Part shown: piece after piece, positions 8,431 through 15,968 of the stretch | Layout of the letters: every line of letters begins with the position of its first letter | How positions within the stretch are numbered: position 1 is the first letter of the stretch | NCBI GenBank assembly: GCA_035495315.1 | Contig: DATJGF010000104.1 | Span: 1 to 64,000 of the forward strand | DNA from: DATJGF01 sp035495315 | Lineage (GTDB): Bacteria > Verrucomicrobiota > Verrucomicrobiia > Limisphaerales > UBA8199 | Direction of reading: 5' to 3' | DNA: 64,000 nt | Notes under the pieces: model-generated | Told to the model about the DNA's origin: nothing | Database searches by the model: none | Seen by the model: the letters and a program-made list of their open reading frames with translations, nothing else | Translations under genes and position numbers: made by a program

Positions 8431-10091
8431 GCCCCTCGCGTGCTGTCGGCCGATCGAAAGGCGGTTTGGAACTAATTGAGGCAGCAGTGCACCTCTTACG
8501 CAAGCTGCCGGTGAGTGTTTTTGCTCGTTACTATCTTGGGACGCTCCCATTCGTGTTAGGCGCGCTCTATTTTTGGAGCGATATGAGCCGCAGCCCGGTG
8601 GCCCATGAGCATTTAGGGGAAGCGGCATTGGGGATGGCCGTCCTTTTCCTTTGGATGAAATTCTGGCAAGCGATTTTCGGAGGCGAACTCCGGGAGGAAC
8701 TTGTCGCAAAAGAGGCGACACCGCTGACCTTGAAAACGAGCGCGCGAAGACTCAGCAGGCAGAGTCTGCTGCAATCCACGGGTTTGCTTTTGCTGCCGGT
8801 GTCTCTGTTTTTACTGGCACCCTTTGGCTGGGTATTCAGCTTTTACCAGAGCCTGAGCGTCCTCGACGGAGGTGAACCAGCGAGCCTGCAGGACTTTATC
8901 AAACGGTCGATGAAGTGCGCTGGCTTGTGGCCCAGGCAAAATCATTTGTTGCTAGTCGTGCTGTTTGGATTTGCGGTGGTGGTGTTCATCAATTGGGGCA
9001 GCGTCTGTTTTGTGCTTCCTGGGTTGGCCAAAATATTGCTCGGCATAGAATCGACGTTCACTCGCGGTGGTATGAGCCAATTAAACAGCACGTTCTTTGC
9101 AGTAGCTTTCGGGCTGACCTACTTGTCGGTCGATCCTATTGTGAAGGCAGTCTATGCCGTGCGCTGCTTTTACGCCGAATCGCTAAAATCAGGCCAGGAT
9201 TTGAAAGCTGAGCTCGAAACCATTCGTCGGCTCCTACCAAACGGGATGTTAGCCGCTTTGCTGCTCGCTTTGACGGTCGCAGCCATGCCCGTTTCCGCCC
9301 TTGGACAAGACTCGAGGCAATCACAAACCCCAAAACGAAACGCCATGGTATCGGCGCCAGAGCTTGACCGCGCGATTGACAGGGTCGCCCGTCAACCGAA
9401 GTACTCCTGGCGCGCGCCGCGAGAAACATCCGTGGAAGACGAAGCGGCCGATCAAGGAGTGCTTCGCCGCTGGCTGGCGCGCTTTGGAAAATTTTGCCGG
9501 GAAACGCTCAAGAGCATCGGAGACTGGCTGGACAATTGGTTGCGAAAACTTTTTTTTCGGCAACGCCCTCCCAGGCCGAGTGGGTCCGGGTATGGTTGGA
9601 TCCTGGCGGAGGAACTCCTGCTGTATGGCCTCGTGCTCGGGGCGGCGGGTGGTTTGGCGCTATTAATTTATCGCGTTTGGCGCGGCCGTCGTCCCCTGCC
9701 ATCCTCAGTTGTAAGTGTACCGATTGCCCCAGCACCCGATTTAAATGATCACAATGTGGGGGCTGAGCAATTGCGTGAGGACGGCTGGACCAGGCTCGCG
9801 CGGGAATTACTCGCCCGTGGAGAATTGCGCCTGGCGCTGCGCGCATTTTATTTTGCGAGCCTGGTGCACCTTGCAGAGAGGAACTTAATCCAGCTGGCGA
9901 AATTCAAATCCAATCGGGAGTATGAGCGTGAGCTGCGCCGGCGTGGCCACGCATTTCCCGAGCTGCTGATGCCCTTCAGTGAGAACATAATGGTGTTTGA
10001 CCGCGTCTGGTATGGTTTGCATGAGGTCAGCAGTGATCTGCTCGAGCGGTTCACCTCCAATCTGGAGCGAATGCGGAGCACCCGGTCATGA
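8427..10091 (+). CDS. DUF4129-domain membrane protein of the MoxR operon
   Basis: Start chosen at ATG 8427 because it overlaps the previous stop as ATGA and has a purine-rich ribosome site just upstream (GGAGCGAGGGA, 8414-8424); ATG 8400 is an alternative. The product is 554 residues. The N-terminal 300 residues have several membrane helices. A cytoplasmic or periplasmic linker is followed by another helix near nt 9620-9680, and the C-terminal segment (WTRLARELLARGELRLALRA, ending FDRVWYGLHEV) is the DUF4129 signature. DUF4129 proteins occur in clusters with MoxR ATPase, DUF58 and DUF4350, as here. The next gene starts within its stop codon (ATGA at 10088). Confidence 0.8.
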   Translation: MSPSRAVGRSKGGLELIEAAVHLLRKLPVSVFARYYLGTLPFVLGALYFWSDMSRSPVAHEHLGEAALGMAVLFLWMKFWQAIFGGELREELVAKEATPLTLKTSARRLSRQSLLQSTGLLLLPVSLFLLAPFGWVFSFYQSLSVLDGGEPASLQDFIKRSMKCAGLWPRQNHLLLVVLFGFAVVVFINWGSVCFVLPGLAKILLGIESTFTRGGMSQLNSTFFAVAFGLTYLSVDPIVKAVYAVRCFYAESLKSGQDLKAELETIRRLLPNGMLAALLLALTVAAMPVSALGQDSRQSQTPKRNAMVSAPELDRAIDRVARQPKYSWRAPRETSVEDEAADQGVLRRWLARFGKFCRETLKSIGDWLDNWLRKLFFRQRPPRPSGSGYGWILAEELLLYGLVLGAAGGLALLIYRVWRGRRPLPSSVVSVPIAPAPDLNDHNVGAEQLREDGWTRLARELLARGELRLALRAFYFASLVHLAERNLIQLAKFKSNREYERELRRRGHAFPELLMPFSENIMVFDRVWYGLHEVSSDLLERFTSNLERMRSTRS

Positions 10092-11341
10092 GTCGCTGGC
10101 CGATCATCGTGTTGTTGGCGTGTGGGGGGCTTTTCGCGTTGGGTGTGTTGCAGTTATTCAGGGTCCGATATGCAGCCGGCGATGTGTATCCGGAATATTC
10201 GTCCCTACGCAGCGATCCGCTGGGCACGATGATGCTTTTTGAGGCTCTTGAGACTATGGGTTCCCTGACCGTTAAACGCGATTTTAGCGATGCAAATAAT
10301 TTGCCTCCGGGCAGCGGGACGACGTATCTACATCTGGCGTCTTCGGCAGCGGAATGGGGACCAATGCCGGAGGAAGCCGTCAAGGAAATCGAACGTTTTC
10401 TGCGCAACGGCGGGCGTCTGGTGATCACTTTTTTGCCCGAAACTTCGCCGCTATCCTGGATCACCTCAGGCAAAGTCAGCCCGCCGGTGCCGGCCCGGCG
10501 CAACAAGTCCAAGTCGCCACAAAAGAAAACGGTCAAGCGTTCTCCACTGCAAGAGAGCCTGGGCGTGGAATTCGAGCGGTTATCGTTTTCATCGGGAGAG
10601 CTCAGGTCCAACAGCGTCCAGGTATTGAACCAGAATGGAATGAGCCTGCCGTCGCCGCTGGCTTGGCATAGCCCGATTATTTTTACGAATCTTGATGCGG
10701 CCTGGCAGACGATTTATGCGCGAGGCACAAACCCAGTGGTAATCGAGCGCCAGTTCGGCGCCGGAAGCGTCGTGATGTCTTCCGATTCCTATTTCATCAG
10801 CAATGAAGCCTTGCGCAAGGAGCGACACGCCGATTTATTGGCCTGGCTCATCGGACCCGGCAAGCAGGTAATGTTCGACGAAGCCCATTTGGGCATCGTG
10901 GAAAGCGGTAATGTGACCAGTTTGATGCGCAAGTATCGTTTGGGAGCAATGGCCGCAGCTCTGTTGTTATTGGCATTGCTGTTCGTTTGGAAGAACACGG
11001 CGACGTTCGGCCCGCCGGCAATGCCATTAAAAGTCGGGAGCTTTATCAAAGGTAGAGAGTCGGCCGACGGGTTGGTGAACCTTCTCCGTCGCAACGTCGT
11101 TCCTCGGGATCTCCTGAGCCTTTGTTTTGAAGAGTGGACAAAGTCATTGGGAGCCGGAACCAGTTATCCGATTGCCAGGGTAGACCGTGCGCAGTCGGTG
11201 ATCGAAGCCGAGAACAAGCGGGCGCAAACCCAACGTGACCCGGTTAGGGCGTATATCGAAATTTGCCGCGCCTTGGAAGGAGATGGCGCCGGGCCAGCGG
11301 CTGACGGTCGGGTAAAAGAACCGGAACCCAAGATGAGTTAG
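10088..11341 (+). CDS. DUF4350-domain membrane protein
   Basis: A 417-residue protein. A membrane helix lies at residues 5-24. A DUF4350 domain follows (YPEYSSLRSDPLGTMMLFEA, FLRNGGRLVITFLPE, and later VMSSDSYFISNEALR). This fold resembles the GATase-like domain that binds unknown ligands. A second helix at about 282-302 precedes a cytoplasmic helical tail. It starts inside the stop codon of the DUF4129 gene and is separated from moxR by 50 nt. DUF4350 is a regular member of MoxR/DUF58 clusters, so the assignment rests on both sequence and context. Confidence 0.8.
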   Translation: MSRWPIIVLLACGGLFALGVLQLFRVRYAAGDVYPEYSSLRSDPLGTMMLFEALETMGSLTVKRDFSDANNLPPGSGTTYLHLASSAAEWGPMPEEAVKEIERFLRNGGRLVITFLPETSPLSWITSGKVSPPVPARRNKSKSPQKKTVKRSPLQESLGVEFERLSFSSGELRSNSVQVLNQNGMSLPSPLAWHSPIIFTNLDAAWQTIYARGTNPVVIERQFGAGSVVMSSDSYFISNEALRKERHADLLAWLIGPGKQVMFDEAHLGIVESGNVTSLMRKYRLGAMAAALLLLALLFVWKNTATFGPPAMPLKVGSFIKGRESADGLVNLLRRNVVPRDLLSLCFEEWTKSLGAGTSYPIARVDRAQSVIEAENKRAQTQRDPVRAYIEICRALEGDGAGPAADGRVKEPEPKMS

Positions 11342-11391
11342 CAGAGTAGTAGCGCAGAGTCTTAATCTGCATCGGATTCGTCATAGCACTT

Positions 11392-12351
11392 ATGAGCACC
11401 GAGAAACTGAGAGATGTTTTGACGCAGGCGCGAGCCGAAACGGCGAAAGTCATCATCGGCCAGCAGGAGGTAATTGATTGGGCGTTGATCGCGATCTTTA
11501 CCGGCAATCATGCGTTGGTCGAAGGCGTGCCTGGTGTGGCCAAGACGTTGCTGGTGCGGACGCTGGCCCAGGTGCTTGGATGCGAGTTCGCCCGAATTCA
11601 ATTCACACCTGACCTCATGCCGGCGGATATTACCGGGACGAACGTTTTCAATTTTCAACGCAACGAATTCTCACTGATCAAAGGGCCGATCTTTACCTCG
11701 TTCCTGCTTGCCGATGAGATCAACCGGGCGCCCGCCAAGACACAATCAGCGCTGTTGCAGGCGATGCAGGAGCGGCTCGTGACGATCGACCGCGAAACGC
11801 ATCGCTTGCCGCCCAATTTTACGGTGTTCGCGACTCAGAACCCAATCGAGTATGAAGGGACTTACCCTTTGCCGGAGGCTCAGAAAGACCGGTTCATGCT
11901 CAAAATCACGATGAAGACTCCTGATCGTGCCGACGAGCTGGCACTGGCGCAACGCACGATGACGAAGGAGGCCCCGGAAGTCCTGCTCGCCCAAGGGGCG
12001 ATAAGGGCCGTTATCGAGACTGCCGATTTGGCTCGACTACGGGAGGAACTCGGGTCAGTCGTGATGCGAGAGGAGTTGGTGGCCTATTTGGTCGATTTGG
12101 TGCGGGCGACCCGTCAGCACGAAAGTGTGCTGGTGGGAGCGGGACCGCGCGGAACGCAATCCTTAATCATGGCTTCACGTGCTTACGCAGTGATTTCAGG
12201 CAGGGACTTTGTGACACCGGACGACATCAAAACGATGGCCGTGCCCGTGCTCGAGCATCGGCTGATCTTGCGGCCGGAGTTTGAGATTGAGGGACTCACA
12301 GTCGTGGAGGTAATCCAACAGATACTGCAGCAGGTGGCGGTGCCGCGATGA
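11392..12351 (+). CDS. MoxR-family AAA+ ATPase
   Basis: A 319-residue AAA_3 ATPase of normal MoxR length. The Walker A motif is GVPGVAKT at about residue 45, Walker B is LLADEINRA, sensor 1 lies in VFATQNPIEYEGTYPLPEAQ, and an Arg finger region (QKDRFML) follows. MoxR proteins are chaperone-like ATPases that work with VWA/DUF58 proteins to mature or remodel envelope complexes. Here the DUF58 partner starts in the stop codon (ATGA at 12348). No strong Shine-Dalgarno sequence is visible upstream, which is common in this phylum. Confidence 0.92.
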   Translation: MSTEKLRDVLTQARAETAKVIIGQQEVIDWALIAIFTGNHALVEGVPGVAKTLLVRTLAQVLGCEFARIQFTPDLMPADITGTNVFNFQRNEFSLIKGPIFTSFLLADEINRAPAKTQSALLQAMQERLVTIDRETHRLPPNFTVFATQNPIEYEGTYPLPEAQKDRFMLKITMKTPDRADELALAQRTMTKEAPEVLLAQGAIRAVIETADLARLREELGSVVMREELVAYLVDLVRATRQHESVLVGAGPRGTQSLIMASRAYAVISGRDFVTPDDIKTMAVPVLEHRLILRPEFEIEGLTVVEVIQQILQQVAVPR

Positions 12352-13712
12352 GTGTTACGCCGGAAAATCGCCTGTTATTCTGGTTTGGAGCAATTGTCGT
12401 CCCGTTTGCGCTGGTAGGAGCAGCCGAGCCGGGGGCGTGGAGCATTTCCATCGCAATCATTGCCGTATTGGCGATTATCGTGATACTGGATGCACTGCAA
12501 GCGCCCAGGCGCCTCGCGGGGATTGACGTTTCATTGCCGCTGGTTGCACGGATGTCGAGGAACCGGCCGGCCAGAGTTGAAGTACGCGTCCGCAACCTGG
12601 CGCGGACAGCGGCGCATTTGCGGCTGGCCCTGGCATTTCCCTCGGGTATCGAATCACCGCAAGAACACACAACCGTGATTCTACCCGAAAACACCGAGTG
12701 GTCGCAGTTCAGTTGGCCTTGTGTACCGATTGCGCGCGGACGACATGCAATCACTGCGGCGTATGTTGGCACCTCTTCACGCCTTGGATTCTGGTCGGTG
12801 CGAAAGCGAGTCGAAACGCAGTCCGAACTGCGAGTCTACCCTAATCTGTCTCGCGACCGGCGGGAATTGGCGGCATTGTTTCTTCACCGCAGCGGCATTG
12901 GATTGCATGCGCAACGGCAGATCGGGCGGGGGCGCGACTTCGAAAAACTCAGAGAATACATTCCGGGCGACGGGTACGACGAGATACATTGGAAAGCGAC
13001 AGCGAAGCGCGGGCACCCGATCACCAAGGTTTTTCAAATTGAACGGACGCAGGAGGTATACGTAGTGATAGACGCGGCGCGGCTCTCGGGACGCCAGATC
13101 CCGGAACAAGCCTTGGCCGAGGGCAAGATCGTGGGGGCAAGCCCAACCACTACGCTCGATAGATTTATCACCGTTGCGTTGACCCTTGGGTTGGCAACCG
13201 AGCAGCAGGGCGACCTGTTCGGGTTGCTGAGTTTTTCCAATAAAGTCGATAATTTTGTCCGCGCGCGAAATGGCAAAGCTCACTATAGCGCCTGCCGCGA
13301 CGTTCTCTACCGATTGCAATCTCAGGAAGTCAGTCCCGATTTCGATGAGGTCTTTACCTTCATTCGACTTCGGCTGCGACACCGCGCCCTGCTCATTTTT
13401 CTGACGGCACTCGATGACCCGGTGTTGGCGGAGAGCTTCGTGCGCAACATCGAGTTGATCTACCGGCAACACATCGTGCTGGTGAACATGGTCCAACCGC
13501 CGGGGATCGGACGATTGTTCTCCGATCCGCAGGTGAGTTCGATGGATGATTTGTATCGTCGGCTGGGCGGCCATTTGCAGTGGCAGAACTTGCGGGAATT
13601 GCAGAAGGTGCTCGAACGGCGCGGCGTTCGATTTGGCCTGCTCAAGAACGAACGACTGAGCGCGGAACTGGTTTCACAATACCTCGATGTGAAGAGGAGG
13701 CAGGCGCTATGA
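12348..13712 (+). CDS. DUF58-domain protein, MoxR partner
   Basis: A 454-residue protein. Two hydrophobic helices lie at residues 8-48. A beta-rich region follows, then the DUF58 core (GRGRDFEKLREYIPGDGYDE, IHWKATAKRGHPITKVFQIE), which leads into a VWA-like fold whose MIDAS-like region is VYVVIDAARLSG. DUF58 proteins are membrane-anchored and pair with MoxR ATPases. The gene is coupled at both ends by ATGA overlaps, to moxR upstream and to the SpoIIM-like gene downstream. Confidence 0.9.
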   Translation: MSVTPENRLLFWFGAIVVPFALVGAAEPGAWSISIAIIAVLAIIVILDALQAPRRLAGIDVSLPLVARMSRNRPARVEVRVRNLARTAAHLRLALAFPSGIESPQEHTTVILPENTEWSQFSWPCVPIARGRHAITAAYVGTSSRLGFWSVRKRVETQSELRVYPNLSRDRRELAALFLHRSGIGLHAQRQIGRGRDFEKLREYIPGDGYDEIHWKATAKRGHPITKVFQIERTQEVYVVIDAARLSGRQIPEQALAEGKIVGASPTTTLDRFITVALTLGLATEQQGDLFGLLSFSNKVDNFVRARNGKAHYSACRDVLYRLQSQEVSPDFDEVFTFIRLRLRHRALLIFLTALDDPVLAESFVRNIELIYRQHIVLVNMVQPPGIGRLFSDPQVSSMDDLYRRLGGHLQWQNLRELQKVLERRGVRFGLLKNERLSAELVSQYLDVKRRQAL

Positions 13713-14746
13713 TCATTGACCTGGAGCGGTTCATTTCGGCGGAGCGCCCCTTTTGGACGCAATTGGAGCGATCACTGGACCAACTGGAATTGTCGCCCGG
13801 TTCACGCATGTCACTCGAGCAGTTGCGGGATTTTCACCGGCTCTACGAACGGGCCGCAGCGGACCTGGCGAAGATCACCACTTTCTCAGCCGAACCCGAG
13901 ACCCGGCGTTATTTGGAAGGGTTGGTCGCGCGCGCTTACGGCGAAATTCATGAAACTCGAAAACGGGGAGGTCCCCTCGCGCCGAGGACGTGGCTATTTC
14001 AGACACTGCCGCGGACGTTCCGGCGTCATTTGCGCGCGTTTACGCTCTCAGTAGCCATCACCCTGGCAGGATGCACCTTTGGCGGCCTGGCGATCTCGCT
14101 CGATCCGGAAGCCAAGCCGATCTTGATGCCCTTTCCGCATCTGCTTCAGGATCCAGCCAAGCGCGTCGCGGCCGAAGAACGCGCCGCGGCAGATCGGTTG
14201 GCGGGACAGAAGACATCGTTTTCGGCATTCCTGATGACCCATAACATTCGCATCTCGATTCTGACGCTGGCTTTGGGAATGACGTGGGGGCTTGGCACCG
14301 TGCTGATGCTCTTTTTTAATGGAATTATGCTCGGAGCGGTTGCGGTCGACTACATCCGTGCGGGACAGACCAGCTTCCTACTGGGGTGGTTATTGCCGCA
14401 TGGGGTGATTGAAATCCCAGCTATCTTGATTGCGGGACAGGCCGGGTTGATGCTCGCCGGAGCGATAATCGGTTGGGGTAAAAGAATCCCACTCAGGGAA
14501 CGTCTGCGGGAAATTTCACGCGACCTTGTGACCTTGATTTTTGGAGTGGGACTGCTGCTTGTTTGGGCAGGCTTCATCGAAGCTTTCCTGTCCCAATATC
14601 ACGAGCCGGTGATTCCCTATTCAGTTAAAATCATGTTCGGCCTGACCGAATTGCTCTTCCTCATTCTGTTTTTAGCCCGAGCAGGAGCCCAGGCCGAGGT
14701 TGCCGAAGTCCGAAAAAGGGCCAAAGTCGCCATTCCGAATTCATGA
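13709..14746 (+). CDS. SpoIIM-like (DUF95) integral membrane protein
   Basis: Start chosen at ATG 13709, which overlaps the DUF58 stop as ATGA and has a strong ribosome site (GAAGAGGAGG, 13691-13700). The product is 345 residues. An N-terminal helical region is followed by about five membrane helices with the stage II sporulation protein M signature (FSAFLMTHNIRISILTLALG, FFNGIMLG, LPHGVIEIPAILIAGQAG). The organism need not sporulate. SpoIIM-like proteins are standard partners of RDD and MoxR genes in many non-sporulating bacteria, and may take part in envelope remodelling. Confidence 0.88.
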   Translation: MIIDLERFISAERPFWTQLERSLDQLELSPGSRMSLEQLRDFHRLYERAAADLAKITTFSAEPETRRYLEGLVARAYGEIHETRKRGGPLAPRTWLFQTLPRTFRRHLRAFTLSVAITLAGCTFGGLAISLDPEAKPILMPFPHLLQDPAKRVAAEERAAADRLAGQKTSFSAFLMTHNIRISILTLALGMTWGLGTVLMLFFNGIMLGAVAVDYIRAGQTSFLLGWLLPHGVIEIPAILIAGQAGLMLAGAIIGWGKRIPLRERLREISRDLVTLIFGVGLLLVWAGFIEAFLSQYHEPVIPYSVKIMFGLTELLFLILFLARAGAQAEVAEVRKRAKVAIPNS

Positions 14747-14849
14747 ACTGCCGCATTTTGGGATTTCGAGAGGGCGTTGCAAAATTCTGCTCCTTGGCAT
14801 TTTCAGGAGTCCAAATTGCTTTCGAGTACAGGGCGGATAACGCGTCGCT

Positions 14850-15635
14850 ATGAAGGGAAACCTTCTCCTGATCCGCACGCCCGAGGGGGTCCTCTTTTCG
14901 CAACTTCTGGCGGGACCGCTAACCCGATTCATGGCTTGGTTGGTCGATTTGATGTGCATTCTTGGATTGGTAATGGCGATGGGTTTCCTCATCGGCCTGG
15001 CCAAGTTGATCAGTCCGAATCTCGCGGCAGCCGCAGGAACTCTGGGCTATTTTGTAATTAGCATCGGCTATGGAATTGCCTGCGAATGGCATTGGCGCGG
15101 GCAGACAATCGGCAAGCGCTTCTTTCGTTTGCGAGTGGTCGATGCGGAGGGGCTACGTCTTCAGTTTAACCAGATTGTCACCCGGAATTTGTTGCGGTTT
15201 GTGGACTCATTGCCGCTATTTTATTTTGTCGGGGGCCTGATTTGCTGGTTCAGCCCCCGGTGCCAGCGCCTGGGCGATATCGCTGCTAACACAGTCGTCA
15301 TTCGTTACCCCCGAGTCGGTGAACCAGACCTCGACCAGTTGTTGGCCGGCAAATACAATTCGCTTCGGCAGTTTCCGCATCTGACTGCCCGCTTGCGTCA
15401 ACGCGTGCTACCGGCTGAAGGTGCACTCGCACTTCAAGCCTTGCTACGACGAGATGACTTTGAACCCGCTGCACGTTTGCAACTATTCGCAGAATTAACC
15501 GCTCATTTCCGAGCCAAGGTGGAGTTTCCCGCCGAAGCAACCGACGGCGTAACGGATGAACAGTTCGTTCGGAACGTCGTCGACATCATTTACAGGACAA
15601 AAGGCGAAAAACCCGAGGCAAACCTCAAAGCGTGA
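14850..15635 (+). CDS. RDD-family membrane protein
   Basis: A 261-residue protein. The RDD domain occupies about 20-160, with the segment RFMAWLVDLMCILGLVMAMG carrying the characteristic Arg and Asp, then IGKRFFRLRVVDAEG and RNLLRFVDSLP, with about three membrane helices. The C-terminal 100 residues are soluble and helical. It is the last gene of the run that starts at 5802 and lies 103 nt after the SpoIIM-like gene. RDD proteins paired with SpoIIM/MoxR/DUF58 are of uncharacterised function. A transporter or scaffold role is speculative. Confidence 0.85.
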   Translation: MKGNLLLIRTPEGVLFSQLLAGPLTRFMAWLVDLMCILGLVMAMGFLIGLAKLISPNLAAAAGTLGYFVISIGYGIACEWHWRGQTIGKRFFRLRVVDAEGLRLQFNQIVTRNLLRFVDSLPLFYFVGGLICWFSPRCQRLGDIAANTVVIRYPRVGEPDLDQLLAGKYNSLRQFPHLTARLRQRVLPAEGALALQALLRRDDFEPAARLQLFAELTAHFRAKVEFPAEATDGVTDEQFVRNVVDIIYRTKGEKPEANLKA

Positions 15636-15663
15636 AGGCCAGGCCCAAGCAGGGACCTTGAAC

Positions 15664-15744
15664 TGTAGGAGATGACGGGTAAGGAGACTCTGTTCCATCC
15701 GATTCTGCGCCTACGCACTTAGTTAGAGTCTCCTTACGGGGGCG
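15664..15744. repeat. Copy of the TGTAGGAGACGACG inverted-repeat family
   Basis: Left arm from TGTAGGAGATGACGGGTAAG to GGAGACTC (15664-15690). Right arm GAGTCTCCTTACGGGGGCG (15726-15744). The arms and their spacing (about 35 nt loop) match the fuller copies at 25756-25860 and 29388-29482, though the outer right-arm sequence is diverged. It lies in the 333-nt gap after the RDD gene and may end that transcript. Confidence 0.7.
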
Positions 15745-15772
15745 TGTTGTCCAAACAAACGCAGCAAACAGA

Positions 15773-15851
15773 TCGGAAGGCCGAGCGCCGCGAGCCCCAA
15801 TTCTCTGGTCAAAAGGCGCCTTTCTGGGGCCTCGCGGAGCTCGGCCTTCCG
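15773..15851. repeat. Second long palindrome in the gap
   Basis: TCGGAAGGCCGAGC followed by GCCGCGAGCCCC (15773-15798) pairs with GGGGCCTCGCGGAGC followed by TCGGCCTTCCGA (15826-15851), with one or two mismatches and a 27-nt loop. No family name is recognised. With the preceding repeat it fills most of the gap between 15636 and 15968, in which I see no gene. Confidence 0.6.
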
Positions 15852-15968
15852 AAAAACCAGTCGATACCTTTCTAAAATCAGCTGAAGCCTACATACGGTG
15901 TTTATCCCGCCCAAATAGGAACGATTGCCTATTGTCGAAAAGATTGACTGGCCTAACGCTAAGACACC

